A DNA stretch of 64,000 nucleotides from Caldanaerobius fijiensis DSM 17918 (lineage in GTDB: Bacteria > Bacillota > Thermoanaerobacteria > Thermoanaerobacterales > Caldanaerobiaceae): contig NZ_FQVH01000009.1 of the NCBI RefSeq assembly GCF_900129075.1, positions 1 through 64,000 of the forward strand. The letters run 5' to 3'. This document shows positions 8,564-17,521 of the stretch, one piece after another. The translations under genes were made by a program, and so were the position numbers. The notes under the pieces are model-generated. The model did no database searches. It had not been told where the DNA came from and saw nothing but the letters and a program-made list of their open reading frames with translations. Each line of letters starts with the position of its first letter. The first letter of the stretch is position 1.

Positions 8564-9043
8564 AAATAATACTTTGACTTTTTTACCTTCAATTATCTTT
8601 TCAGTGTACTTCGACCTTTTTTTCTTGTTCTGTTATCCTTTATACGCTGAAAAAAGAATAAGATTTCAAATAAATAAGCATATGTTTAATATGCGAAAGA
8701 TTAGAGTAATATTTAGAGATTGATATATATATAATGTACTGTAATAAAAATTTGTTTGAGGGTACGAACGCCATAAGCGGATTATAAAATAAAAAATGAA
8801 AATATGAAGATAAAAAGGTACATAAATAGAACTTTTTATGGGATGTATAAAAGCATGATAGCGTTTGATATGGGAATAAAGGTATTTTAAACACATATAA
8901 GAGAAAAATGGAGAAAAAACGAGAAAACATGAGTAATATTCAGAAAAAAAAAAAAAACAGCGAATATTCAATGAATTTGGCCAAATTTGAACTTTGAAAA
9001 TCTCTGCACAGTAGACTAAACTATAATTAGTAATTAAATAGAG
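8564..9043. other. AT-rich intergenic stretch without a recognisable gene
   Basis: About 480 bases of very AT-rich DNA. Open frames on the minus strand (8640-8971) are rich in Phe, Tyr and Ile and have no convincing ribosome site or family resemblance, so they are not called. A 13-base A-run lies at 8944-8956. The stretch probably represents decayed sequence next to the IS remnant that follows. Confidence 0.5.
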
Positions 9044-9208
9044 CTAGAGGCTTGGAAAAGATTGTGACTTAATAATTGTCGTTTTCATAGGATTTCCTCC
9101 GATCTCTTATGGGAGTAGGTTTGCTATATATGAAATTAGGCAAAAGCGAGGAAATCCTTTGAAAATATAACGCGAAACCCAATACTTTAGAGTCTTTTGG
9201 GGTTTCGC
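9044..9208 (-). mobile_element. Remnant of an insertion-sequence end
   Basis: Two hairpin-forming inverted repeats lie here: 9089-9099 with 9148-9158 (11 bp perfect) and gcgaaaccc 9172-9180 with gggtttcgc 9200-9208. On the minus strand GGAGGAAATCCT is followed by ATG (9086-9088) and a 14-codon frame that ends at 9044, which resembles the truncated start of a transposase gene. The block 9143-9240 is clearly similar to 52784-52884, next to a decayed transposase, including a gaggaaa.cctttgaa..ata..gcgaaa core and caataaacta. Both copies abut the ribosome site of a transporter gene. Confidence 0.5.
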
Positions 9209-9243
9209 AATAAACTAATAAACTTATAAAAGGAGGGTCAGGT

Positions 9244-11076
9244 ATGTCAAGCATTATGAAAAGGTTGTCACTAATATTGGCAGTAGTATTTTTGCTGTCG
9301 ATTTTTCTGGTAGGCTGTAAAAAGTCTTCAACAGAGCAGACTTCTGGGACAGCAAAGGTTAATACAACTCAGGAAAATACTTCAGGGGGATCTTTGGTCA
9401 ATAAGGACAAGAGGCTGGTGATAGACGGTGGTATATGGGATGCGCCGCCTGTGTACCATGGGAATCCGTTTGCTGCTGGAGGTATAGGGCCGGTAGGTGG
9501 TGTAGTTTTTGAGCCGCTATTTCAGTGGGTATCGGTTACAGGCGAATATTATCCCAGATTGGGTGAATCCATGGAAGACAAGGGTACAGAGACCATAGTA
9601 CATCTGAGAAAAGGTGTGGTGTGGCAAGATGGTAAGCCTTTTACAAGTAAAGACGTACTGAACAATTATTATCTGGGATTTTTGTCAGGATGGATGATAT
9701 GGACGTATCTGGATTCTATTGAAGCTCCCGATGACTATACGGTAGTTTTTAAATGGAAACAACCTACAATAATGAACAAATTTTTGGTATCTCAAGACGG
9801 CGAAGTTGCACCATATCACATTTACGGCAAGTGGGGAGACCAGGTTAAGCCATATATAAGCAAAAGGGATGCCAAAGGTCAGTTAGATGAGGAGTCCAAT
9901 AAAGCGCTTTCTAAAATAAGAACAGATCTTCAGGCATTTAAACCACAATTGCCTTTGGGTACGGGTCCATTTAAGGTTAAAACGGTTACAGCATCTGACA
10001 TCATATGCGAGAAATTTAATCAATATTGGGGTGCAAAAAATGTACATTTTAACCAGGTGAGATATGTAAAAGTGCCTACTAATGAAGTGGCGTGGTCGTT
10101 GTTAAGATCAGGGCAACTTGATTATGCAGGAAGAGTCGGTCCCAAGAATGTTATGGATGAGATACTGCAAAAAAATTCCTATATAAAGATGTATCCTGAA
10201 ACGGATCTTACCACGTTTAGCCTGATATTTAATATGGAAAAGGCACCTTTTAATGATTTAAATTTCCGCAAAGCTATTGTGTACGCAATAAATAGAGATA
10301 CCGTAAGAGAGGTATCGTTATATTACTCTAGTTCAGTAAATGATGTGGCAACATATGGTATATTGCCTTCGATTAAGGATAGATGGCTTACGCCCGACTT
10401 TCAAGAAAAATTAACGAAATTTACCTACGACCCATCTAAGGCTGAGAGCATTTTAAAAGAAGCAGGGTATAGTAAGGGTTCTGATAATATATGGCGGGAT
10501 AAGTCAGGAAAGGCTATGAAGTATGAAATCAGCGTGCCTGGTGGTTGGAGCGACTGGGTCCTGGCGGCAGAGAATATGGCTACGCAGCTTACGCAGTTTG
10601 GAATACCTACAAAGGTCAGAACCATAGATAATGCTCAGTATTGGGATATGCTTAATAAAGGCAATTACGATATGGCCATAGAATTTGGCGTTGGTGCGTG
10701 GGGCTTTGCATCACATCCGTTTACTACATTTAACAGGATATACAATGGCCTTGCAAGGGAATTGGGCTTGATAAATCGCAATGACCCCAATGCCAAGATG
10801 ACCAAGAAATTTAAAGGACCCAATGGTGAAGATGTGGATGTGATTGAAAGCATTAAGCAGCTGGCCGTTACATTAGATGAGCAGGCTCAAAAGGAGATTA
10901 TAAATAAATTGGTGTTTGTCACCAATGAAAATGTAATATTTATGGATTTCTTAGAGAAAAAGCAGCCTGTGTGGATAAACACCAAATATGTTGAGGGCTG
11001 GCCTGATAAGGACGATCCATTGATTTATTATGCAGGCTGGCAGATGATCGTCAATGGTCAGCTGAAGCCGCGTTGA
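9244..11076 (+). CDS. ABC importer substrate-binding lipoprotein, family 5 (second copy)
   Basis: A 610-residue lipoprotein paralogous to 1284-3122. The signal peptide ends in lipobox LVGC (Cys at about residue 25), followed by a Ser/Thr-rich linker and an SBP_bac_5 domain with WQDGKPFTSKDV and the repeated YDPSKAE segment near the C-terminal lobe. AGGAGGG at 9231-9237 places the ATG at 9244. Roughly half the residues look shared with the first copy, so the two importers probably arose by duplication and bind related ligands. The promoter is not obvious; the IS-end remnant directly upstream may supply or alter it. Confidence 0.88.
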   Translation: MSSIMKRLSLILAVVFLLSIFLVGCKKSSTEQTSGTAKVNTTQENTSGGSLVNKDKRLVIDGGIWDAPPVYHGNPFAAGGIGPVGGVVFEPLFQWVSVTGEYYPRLGESMEDKGTETIVHLRKGVVWQDGKPFTSKDVLNNYYLGFLSGWMIWTYLDSIEAPDDYTVVFKWKQPTIMNKFLVSQDGEVAPYHIYGKWGDQVKPYISKRDAKGQLDEESNKALSKIRTDLQAFKPQLPLGTGPFKVKTVTASDIICEKFNQYWGAKNVHFNQVRYVKVPTNEVAWSLLRSGQLDYAGRVGPKNVMDEILQKNSYIKMYPETDLTTFSLIFNMEKAPFNDLNFRKAIVYAINRDTVREVSLYYSSSVNDVATYGILPSIKDRWLTPDFQEKLTKFTYDPSKAESILKEAGYSKGSDNIWRDKSGKAMKYEISVPGGWSDWVLAAENMATQLTQFGIPTKVRTIDNAQYWDMLNKGNYDMAIEFGVGAWGFASHPFTTFNRIYNGLARELGLINRNDPNAKMTKKFKGPNGEDVDVIESIKQLAVTLDEQAQKEIINKLVFVTNENVIFMDFLEKKQPVWINTKYVEGWPDKDDPLIYYAGWQMIVNGQLKPR

Positions 11077-11082
11077 TTGTAT

Positions 11083-11107
11083 GTCTTGCCCCATACTGGG
11101 GCAAGAC
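11083..11107 (+). other. Intercistronic hairpin after the second binding-protein gene
   Basis: A 10-bp perfect GC-rich stem (gtcttgcccc 11083-11092 with ggggcaagac 11098-11107) has a five-base loop and no T-run. It occupies the same place as the hairpin at 3125-3164 in the paralogous operon, although the sequence differs. Confidence 0.7.
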
Positions 11108-11134
11108 AAATATTAATACTGGAGGGTACGGATC

Positions 11135-12130
11135 ATGCGCATACAGGTACTTGTCAAGAGAGTTATTATAGCGCTAATTACCATTTTTTTTGCCATTACC
11201 TTTACGTTTACCCTTATACATATGATGCCAGGTGATGCTATAAAACAATGGGCTGTTGAACTGGCCCAAAGCAGGGGAATAACTTATCAACAGGCATATG
11301 AACAGGTAAAGCTTATGATCAACTATGATCCCAATGAACCTTTAAATAAACAGTATATTCGATATATGGTTGGAATTTTAAAGGGAAATCTTGGAGAATC
11401 TATGGTATACCATATGCCTGTTAGCAAGATCATTTTTGGAGCATTGCCGTGGACTCTTTTTGTGTTAAGTATATCTCTATTACTGAGCTTTTTTATAGGG
11501 GTATGGCTGGGTATAAATATGGCATGGCGTAGGAAATCTTTACTGGATCCCGTGGTTTCTTTTTATGCGGTTATAACCAATGCTATACCCGATTATATCA
11601 TGGCACTATTATTACTTATATTGTTGGCTATAAACACAAATATATTTCCACAGAGGGGAGCTTATAGTCCTTATGTTCAGCCGGGGTTTAATCTGGCCTT
11701 TATATTAAGTGCTCTTTACTACGCAGTACTTCCTATTCTATCCTATACTCTTACGCAACTGGGGTCGTGGGCTTTATCCATGAGGGGTAGTGCCATAAGT
11801 GTCATAGGTGAAGATTATGTAAATGCTGCCAAAGCAAGAGGCATTCCCCATAATCAAATAATGCACAATTATATACAAAGGAATGCCATATTGCCTCTTG
11901 TTACCAGTCTGGCTATATCCTTTGCTATGATGTTTGGTGGTTCAACACTGGTGGAAAATACCTTTGGCTATCCGGGTATTGGCTACTTTTTTGGCCAGGC
12001 GGTTAGCAGGAGAGATTATATATTAATGCAGGGTCTGTTTTTGCTCACAACCATTACTGTCATCGTGGCCAATTTTATAGCTGACCTCCTTTATTCTTCA
12101 CTGGATCCCAGAATCAAAATCGAGGAGTGA
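11135..12130 (+). CDS. ABC importer permease, OppB/DppB type (second copy)
   Basis: A 331-residue membrane subunit with the same layout as 3226-4215: N-terminal helix, external segment with GNLGESMVYHMPV, five-helix core and the coupling loop DYVNAAKARGIPHNQI. It ends LDPRIKIEE. GGAGGG at 11121-11126 supports the ATG. Its order and spacing match importer operon 1, and it should pair with the permease at 12138. Confidence 0.9.
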   Translation: MRIQVLVKRVIIALITIFFAITFTFTLIHMMPGDAIKQWAVELAQSRGITYQQAYEQVKLMINYDPNEPLNKQYIRYMVGILKGNLGESMVYHMPVSKIIFGALPWTLFVLSISLLLSFFIGVWLGINMAWRRKSLLDPVVSFYAVITNAIPDYIMALLLLILLAINTNIFPQRGAYSPYVQPGFNLAFILSALYYAVLPILSYTLTQLGSWALSMRGSAISVIGEDYVNAAKARGIPHNQIMHNYIQRNAILPLVTSLAISFAMMFGGSTLVENTFGYPGIGYFFGQAVSRRDYILMQGLFLLTTITVIVANFIADLLYSSLDPRIKIEE

Positions 12131-12137
12131 TTGGATT

Positions 12138-12989
12138 ATGGATTTTGTGTTAAGGATGTACGAGGTGTTTAAAAGAAACAAAAGAGCATTGGCCGGATTT
12201 ATCATCCTGTTTGCTTTTTTGATTATGGCTTTGGTTGGACCTTTTTTTGTAAAATTAGATATGACGGCAAGATTTGACCAGCGATTTCAATGGCCCTCAG
12301 CTAAACATATTTTGGGGACCGATTACGTGGGCAGGGATGTCTTTGCTCAAATTGTCCACGGTTCAAGGGACGTATTGATAATCGCATTTTTGGCAGCTCT
12401 TTTTACTACTTTTTTAGCTCTATTAATAGGAATGATATCAGGCTTTGCAGGTGGTAAAGTAGATATTGTATTAATGCTCATAACTAATATTATGCTCACT
12501 ATTCCTAGCTTTCCGGTGATGATGATATTATCGGCCTTAATACGTATTCAAGACCCGGTAACATTTGCTATCGTTTTAAGTATATGGTCATGGGGTGGTC
12601 TGGCCAGAGCTGTAAGGTCTCAGGTAATGTCATTAAAGCAGAGAGACTTCATTGAAGCGGCAAAATTAATGGATTTACCTGTGTTTCATATAGTTTTTAA
12701 TGAGCTGTTACCCAATATGACTTCATACATAGCCGTAAATTTTATATTCATTATGAGAGGCGCTATAACCGCGAGTATTGGATTGATGTTGTTAGGTTTA
12801 ATACCTTTTTCACCAACTAACTGGGGTATGATGTTGAATCTAGCTATATCCCAATCGGGAGGAGTATTTGATCCCAATGCTTTATTCTATGTGCTTTCAC
12901 CCATTGTCTGCATTATATTGTTTCAATTAGGTTGTCTGTTTTTCGCCTATGGGATGGATGAAGTTTTAAATCCGAGATTAAGGGGATAG
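12138..12989 (+). CDS. ABC importer permease, OppC/DppC type (second copy)
   Basis: A 283-residue permease with the N-terminal OppC_N helix, the conserved HILGTDYVGRDVFAQ segment, the coupling loop RDFIEAAKLMDLP and the C-terminus DEVLNPRLRG. It starts seven bases after the preceding stop with GAGGAG overlapping that stop. It is the counterpart of 4215-5069. Confidence 0.9.
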   Translation: MDFVLRMYEVFKRNKRALAGFIILFAFLIMALVGPFFVKLDMTARFDQRFQWPSAKHILGTDYVGRDVFAQIVHGSRDVLIIAFLAALFTTFLALLIGMISGFAGGKVDIVLMLITNIMLTIPSFPVMMILSALIRIQDPVTFAIVLSIWSWGGLARAVRSQVMSLKQRDFIEAAKLMDLPVFHIVFNELLPNMTSYIAVNFIFIMRGAITASIGLMLLGLIPFSPTNWGMMLNLAISQSGGVFDPNALFYVLSPIVCIILFQLGCLFFAYGMDEVLNPRLRG

Positions 12990-13000
12990 GGGCGGTTATC

Positions 13001-13999
13001 ATGGATGAGATATTACAGATACGGAATTTATCAGTGGAATTTTATACAAGGAGAGGTGTATTGAGAGCTGTTGATAGTGTATCATTGGATGTTTATAAAA
13101 ACCAGATAACAGCTGTAGTGGGTGAAAGCGGCAGTGGGAAATCAACTCTTGCTTCAGCGATATTAAATGTAGTACAAACCCCTGGGATTATAGTAGAAGG
13201 TTCTGAAATATTATTTGAAGGCGTAGATTTATTAAAGCTAAGCGAGGAAGAAATGCGCAAATACCGGTGGAATGAAATAGCCATGGTTTTCCAGGCGGCT
13301 CAAAACTCTTTAAATCCAGTAGTAAAAATAAAAGATCAAATTTTAGAGACCTATAAAGCCCATAGGAGTGCTACTGATCAAGAGATATATGAAAGAGCCT
13401 CCAAATTATTGGACTATGTAAGGCTGGACCCTGAAAGGGTTTTAAAGTCATATCCCCATGAACTCAGCGGAGGTATGAAGCAAAGAGTTATAATCGCATT
13501 GAGCCTTTTGCTAAATCCAAAACTCCTTATATTAGATGAGCCTACAACGGCATTGGATGTGATAACCCAGGCCTATATATTTGACATACTTGTGCAATTA
13601 CATAAAGATACGGGTATTACCATGCTGATGTTTACTCACGATGTAGCTATAGTGGCTAAAATCGCTGATCGTTTGGCGGTTATGTATGCAGGGAAGATTG
13701 TAGAAGTAGGTGATATTAGAGAGATATTCTATAATGCTAAACACCCATATACGAGAGGATTGCTAAATGCAGCGCCGTCGTTGCTTGACGATGTAAGCAA
13801 ACGGAAAGCAATAAAAGGCTTACCGCCAGATATGATATCGCCTCCAAAAGGATGTCGTTTTCACCCACGATGTTCTTTGGCTAATGAATACTGCAGAGAA
13901 TACGAACCCTGCATGAAGGATTTAGGTAATAAGCACCTGGTGGCGTGCCACTTGTATGATAAGGAGGCGTTAAAAGATGGATCCGCTGATGTCAATTAG
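13001..13999 (+). CDS. ABC importer ATPase, OppD/DppD type (second copy)
   Basis: A 332-residue ATPase with Walker A GESGSGKST, signature LSGGMKQR, Walker B LILDEPTTALD and the switch segment FTHDVAIV. The C-terminal Cys segment is GCRFHPRCSLANEYC. It overlaps the next gene by 23 bases, where AAGGAGG (13961-13967) serves the downstream start. It is the counterpart of 5069-6061. Confidence 0.9.
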   Translation: MDEILQIRNLSVEFYTRRGVLRAVDSVSLDVYKNQITAVVGESGSGKSTLASAILNVVQTPGIIVEGSEILFEGVDLLKLSEEEMRKYRWNEIAMVFQAAQNSLNPVVKIKDQILETYKAHRSATDQEIYERASKLLDYVRLDPERVLKSYPHELSGGMKQRVIIALSLLLNPKLLILDEPTTALDVITQAYIFDILVQLHKDTGITMLMFTHDVAIVAKIADRLAVMYAGKIVEVGDIREIFYNAKHPYTRGLLNAAPSLLDDVSKRKAIKGLPPDMISPPKGCRFHPRCSLANEYCREYEPCMKDLGNKHLVACHLYDKEALKDGSADVN

Positions 14000-14984
14000 G
14001 GATTTATATATAATATTTGAGCACAGGGAAGGCTTTATTGGGAAACCAAAGACGGTTGAAGCGGTTTCAGGTGTCAATTTGGATATCTATCCTGGAGAGA
14101 TAATAGCTGTGGTGGGTGAAAGCGGTTGTGGCAAGACCACATTAGGGAAAGCTATTTGTGGATTATATAAACCGTCAAAAGGGTCCCTGATTTTTCAAGG
14201 AAAAGATATTTCAAAACTTAACAAGAAGGAATTTAAAGAGTTTAGAAGGAACGTACAGATGGTACATCAGGATTCATATGCAGCTCTAAACCCAACGAGA
14301 ACTATATATCAGTCATTGAGTGCACCTATAATAAGAAATGGTTTTGCAAAAGATCGTAAACAAGCTTATGAGATAATATGCGAGTTATTAGAGACTGTTG
14401 AACTAACGCCGCCAGAGCTTTACTTAGAAAAATTTCCGCACCAATTGAGCGGTGGGCAGAGGCAAAGGATATTAATGGCCAGAGCTATATCTTTAAGGCC
14501 GAAGTTAATAGTAGCCGATGAACCGGTATCTATGATCGACGTGTCTTTAAGGATATCTATATTAGACCTCATGGCACATTTGAATAAACAATTTGGTATT
14601 GCTTTTATTTATATAACCCATGATTTGTCTACTGCAAGGTACATAGCATCGAACGGCCGTATAGCTGTGATGTATTTGGGGAAAATTATAGAAACAGGTC
14701 AGTTAAATAAGGTACTATCACATCCCCACCACCCTTATCTTCAGGCGCTTCTTTCGGCAGTTCCCATACCTGATCCGGATATTGCCAGAAATATGAAGCA
14801 GCTTCCGTTGCGCAGCTGGGATATGCCGGATCCTACCAGTCCACCTCCGGGGTGTAGGTTTAATCCGCGCTGCCCATATGCCAGAGAAATTTGTCAGCAA
14901 AATGAGCCAATTTTAAGGAATTATGAAGATGATATGGTTTCGTGTCATCTGGCAGAAAAGGTGCCTGCATGGAAAATAGGATAA
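13977..14984 (+). CDS. ABC importer ATPase, OppF/DppF type (second copy)
   Basis: A 335-residue ATPase with Walker A GESGCGKTT, signature LSGGQRQR, Walker B LIVADEPVSMID, switch ITHDLSTARY and C-terminal GCRFNPRCPYAREIC. It forms the second half of the ATPase pair with 13001-13999. The unusual post-Walker-B sequence is shared with the copy at 6058. The small membrane protein gene starts ten bases after its stop. Confidence 0.9.
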   Translation: MDPLMSIRDLYIIFEHREGFIGKPKTVEAVSGVNLDIYPGEIIAVVGESGCGKTTLGKAICGLYKPSKGSLIFQGKDISKLNKKEFKEFRRNVQMVHQDSYAALNPTRTIYQSLSAPIIRNGFAKDRKQAYEIICELLETVELTPPELYLEKFPHQLSGGQRQRILMARAISLRPKLIVADEPVSMIDVSLRISILDLMAHLNKQFGIAFIYITHDLSTARYIASNGRIAVMYLGKIIETGQLNKVLSHPHHPYLQALLSAVPIPDPDIARNMKQLPLRSWDMPDPTSPPPGCRFNPRCPYAREICQQNEPILRNYEDDMVSCHLAEKVPAWKIG

Positions 14985-14993
14985 AGAGGTGAA

Positions 14994-15221
14994 ATGATGA
15001 GAAGTGACGAAAAGATCGGTTTATGTAAGCTGATCATGTTTTTCTCTATATTTCTTACGATTATGTGCCTTATAAATCTGCTGTTTGTAGATGTCAGGTC
15101 GGGAGAATTTGTGATACTTATCATAGCATTGGTTGCCAATGTAGTTACAATAATAGGTTCTAGGGTATATATTATACGTGCCATGAAAAATAAATTTGAA
15201 GGTAAAACTGTAGGGCAATAG
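14994..15221 (+). CDS. Small two-helix membrane protein at the end of importer operon 2
   Basis: A 75-residue protein with two hydrophobic segments (LIMFFSIFLTIMCLINLLF and FVILIIALVANVVTIIG), closely similar to 7050-7250. GAGGTGA at 14986-14992 supports ATG 14994 or, with better spacing, ATG 14997. Its C-terminus (RAMKNKFEGKTVGQ) is basic and probably cytoplasmic; the last codons lie within the terminator hairpin. Retention of the same last gene in both duplicated importer operons argues for a functional link, but no family name is recognised. Confidence 0.78.
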   Translation: MMRSDEKIGLCKLIMFFSIFLTIMCLINLLFVDVRSGEFVILIIALVANVVTIIGSRVYIIRAMKNKFEGKTVGQ

Positions 15222-15236
15222 TCCTACAGTTTTATT
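15204..15236 (+). terminator. Intrinsic terminator of importer operon 2
   Basis: An 11-bp perfect stem (aaaactgtagg 15204-15214 with cctacagtttt 15223-15233) continues into TTTTATTTAT. The stop codon of the small membrane protein is in the loop. Confidence 0.8.
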
Positions 15237-15295
15237 TATCTAGATTTTTTTGAAGTGTGATTAAAATATTATTGAAATTATTCAACAAATGCAAC

Positions 15296-15324
15296 TTGAC
15301 TGTATTTTATTACATTGATATATT
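15296..15324 (+). promoter_or_regulatory. Promoter of the liv operon
   Basis: TTGACT (15296-15301) and TATATT (15319-15324) are separated by exactly 17 bases, 76 bases upstream of livK. Confidence 0.65.
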
Positions 15325-15399
15325 AAAGTCATAAATGCGGGAATTTACTTGTGCGGTAAAATCACAAATATATTAAATTCATAAAGAAAGGAGAAAATT

Positions 15400-16560
15400 A
15401 TGTTTAAACGTTTTACTGCGGTTATCGCAATTGTAATGCTTATCATTTTCACTTTGACAGGTTGTAAAAGTACATCTACATCTTCAAAGGGAGGAAATAC
15501 CATCAATGTAGGCGTCGATTATGAATTGTCCAATGATCTTGCCCAATACGGACAGGCCTCATTAGACGGTATAAAATTAGCTGTTGAGGAGATAAACAAA
15601 GCTGGTGGAGTGTTGGGCAAACAGATAAAGCTTAATATTCAGGATAATAAATCAGACGCCGCTGAAGCTACTAACGTAGCAACAAAATTAGCAGGGGCTG
15701 GAGTTGTAGCTATACTTGGACCAGCCACGTCAGGCAACGTAAAAGCGGTGAGACCTGTGGTTACCCAAAATAAGATTCCGCTGATAACCGGTTCGGCCAC
15801 AGCTGATGATGTAACATTGACTTCTAATGGGGTAGCTAAATATATTTTTAGAACATGCTTTAACGATTCTTTCCAGGGCGGTAGTATGGCTAAATTCGCG
15901 CTGGAAAACTTGAAAGCCAGGACGGCCGTTATGTATATTGAGACCACATCAGATTATAGCAAAGGCCTTGCCAAGAGTTTTAAAGAAGTGTTTACATCAA
16001 ATGGCGGTAAGATCTTAGGTGAGGAGTACTATCAAAGTAAGGATAAAGATTTCCGAAGTGTTTTGACCAAGATAAAAGGTTACAATGCGGATGTCATATA
16101 TGTTCCTGGGTATTACAACGAGGTTGGTCTTATCATCAAGCAGGCAAGAGATATGGGCATAACGGCGCCGATATTGGGAGGAGATGGTTTTGACTCTGAA
16201 GTAGTGCCTCAGGAAGCAGGTGCATCGCTTGATAAAGTGTATTTCACCAACCATTATTCTGCTGATGACACAGATCCGAAGGTTGTGGAATTCAGGAAGG
16301 CATTTAAGGCCAAATATAATAAAGAGCCTAATGCGTTTCACGCCCTGGCCTATGATGAGATGTACTTCTTGGCAGATGCCATAAAGAGGGCGAATTCTAC
16401 GGATCCAGAGAAAATAACGGATGCTCTGGCGTCGACTAAGGATTTCAAAGGCGTTACAGGGACATTATCGGTGGATGACAAACATAATCCAATAAAATCA
16501 GTGGTCGTCGTTGAGTGGAAAGGCGATAAACAGGTATTTGTGACAAAGATCAACCCATAA
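15400..16560 (+). CDS. livK: Branched-chain amino acid ABC importer, binding lipoprotein (LivK/LivJ)
   Basis: A 386-residue type-I periplasmic-binding-fold lipoprotein. The signal peptide ends in lipobox LTGC (Cys at about residue 22). The mature part begins with the family segment INVGVDYELSNDLAQYGQASLDGIKLA, shown here in parts: binding-site Ser/Thr residues lie around GPATSGN and TGSATAD. It is expected to bind leucine, isoleucine or valine, although relatives also bind other amino acids or amides. It is the first gene of a complete five-gene importer operon. The AGGAG site at about 15388 supports the ATG. Confidence 0.9.
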   Translation: MFKRFTAVIAIVMLIIFTLTGCKSTSTSSKGGNTINVGVDYELSNDLAQYGQASLDGIKLAVEEINKAGGVLGKQIKLNIQDNKSDAAEATNVATKLAGAGVVAILGPATSGNVKAVRPVVTQNKIPLITGSATADDVTLTSNGVAKYIFRTCFNDSFQGGSMAKFALENLKARTAVMYIETTSDYSKGLAKSFKEVFTSNGGKILGEEYYQSKDKDFRSVLTKIKGYNADVIYVPGYYNEVGLIIKQARDMGITAPILGGDGFDSEVVPQEAGASLDKVYFTNHYSADDTDPKVVEFRKAFKAKYNKEPNAFHALAYDEMYFLADAIKRANSTDPEKITDALASTKDFKGVTGTLSVDDKHNPIKSVVVVEWKGDKQVFVTKINP

Positions 16561-16573
16561 AAAACGACAAACT

Positions 16574-16600
16574 GCCAAACAGGTGATGCTCCTGTTTGGC
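16574..16600 (+). other. Intercistronic hairpin after livK
   Basis: A 10-bp perfect stem (gccaaacagg 16574-16583 with cctgtttggc 16591-16600) without a following T-run lies between the binding protein and first permease, as in the two family-5 importer operons of this window. Confidence 0.7.
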
Positions 16601-16632
16601 ATAATTTGTGTATTGTAAGAGGTGAGAGATTG

Positions 16633-17517
16633 ATGGGAGTTTTCATACAGCAGTTGTTAAATGGACTTTTTTTAGGTAGTATATATTCACTTCTGGCATT
16701 GGGTTATACGATGGTTTATGGAATTATCAACCTTATAAATTTTGCCCATGGTGATGTATATATGGTGGGTGCCTATGTAGGCTTTGTGGCAACTACGGTT
16801 CTTCACCTTGGGTTTGTTCCGTCTCTTATTTTGTCGATGGCCATATCGGCGGTATTGGGTATAGTTATAGAAAAAGTAGCTTATAAGCCGCTCAGGAATT
16901 CTTCGAGGATAACACTGCTTATTACGGCTATAGGGGTATCTCTCCTGCTAGAATACATTACTATGTATATTGCAGGGCCTGATACAAGAACATTTCCTAA
17001 AGTACTGGTCAATCACGAATATACCTTTTGGGGTGGTCAGATAAGCATAAGTAATATGCAGATATATATACTTGTTATATCTCTCGCGTTGATGGTTCTT
17101 CTGCAGTTCATCGTTCAGCGGACAAAAATAGGAAAAGCCATGAGGGCTGTATCCATAGATAAGGATGCTGCACAGTTGATGGGTATAAATGTAGATAACA
17201 CCATATCGGTTACTTTTGCTTTGGGCTCGGCTCTGGCAGGGGCGGCTGGTGTACTCGTTGGACTTTACTATAATTCCATAGATCCACTAATGGGAATTAT
17301 GCCAGGTTTGAAGGCGTTTATTGCAGCTGTGTTTGGAGGCATTGGCAGCATTCCTGGTGCTATGATGGGAGGACTTTTATTGGGCATGATAGAGACGCTG
17401 GTAAGTGGTTATATAAATTCTAATTTCAGAGATGCGGTGGCGTTTATCATACTCATCCTCATATTGCTTATCAAGCCTTCAGGCCTCCTGGGCAAAAATA
17501 CGGTGGAGAAGGTGTAA
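16633..17517 (+). CDS. livH: Branched-chain amino acid importer permease LivH
   Basis: A 294-residue membrane protein of the LivH family. The start is ATG 16633, preceded by AGAGGTGAG (16618-16626). The N-terminus MGVFIQQLLNGLFLGSIYSL and the following LALGYTMVYGIINLINFAHGD are typical. The cytoplasmic coupling loop includes KAMRAVSIDKDAAQLMGI. It ends with IKPSGLLGKN, as in LivH. It should form the channel with LivM. Confidence 0.9.
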   Translation: MGVFIQQLLNGLFLGSIYSLLALGYTMVYGIINLINFAHGDVYMVGAYVGFVATTVLHLGFVPSLILSMAISAVLGIVIEKVAYKPLRNSSRITLLITAIGVSLLLEYITMYIAGPDTRTFPKVLVNHEYTFWGGQISISNMQIYILVISLALMVLLQFIVQRTKIGKAMRAVSIDKDAAQLMGINVDNTISVTFALGSALAGAAGVLVGLYYNSIDPLMGIMPGLKAFIAAVFGGIGSIPGAMMGGLLLGMIETLVSGYINSNFRDAVAFIILILILLIKPSGLLGKNTVEKV

Positions 17518-17521
17518 GTAT

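Noticed and set aside
8640-8971. Two overlapping minus-strand open frames of 96-101 codons
   Set aside because: They lie in AT-rich sequence, are dominated by Phe, Tyr and Ile, have no ribosome site and show no family features.
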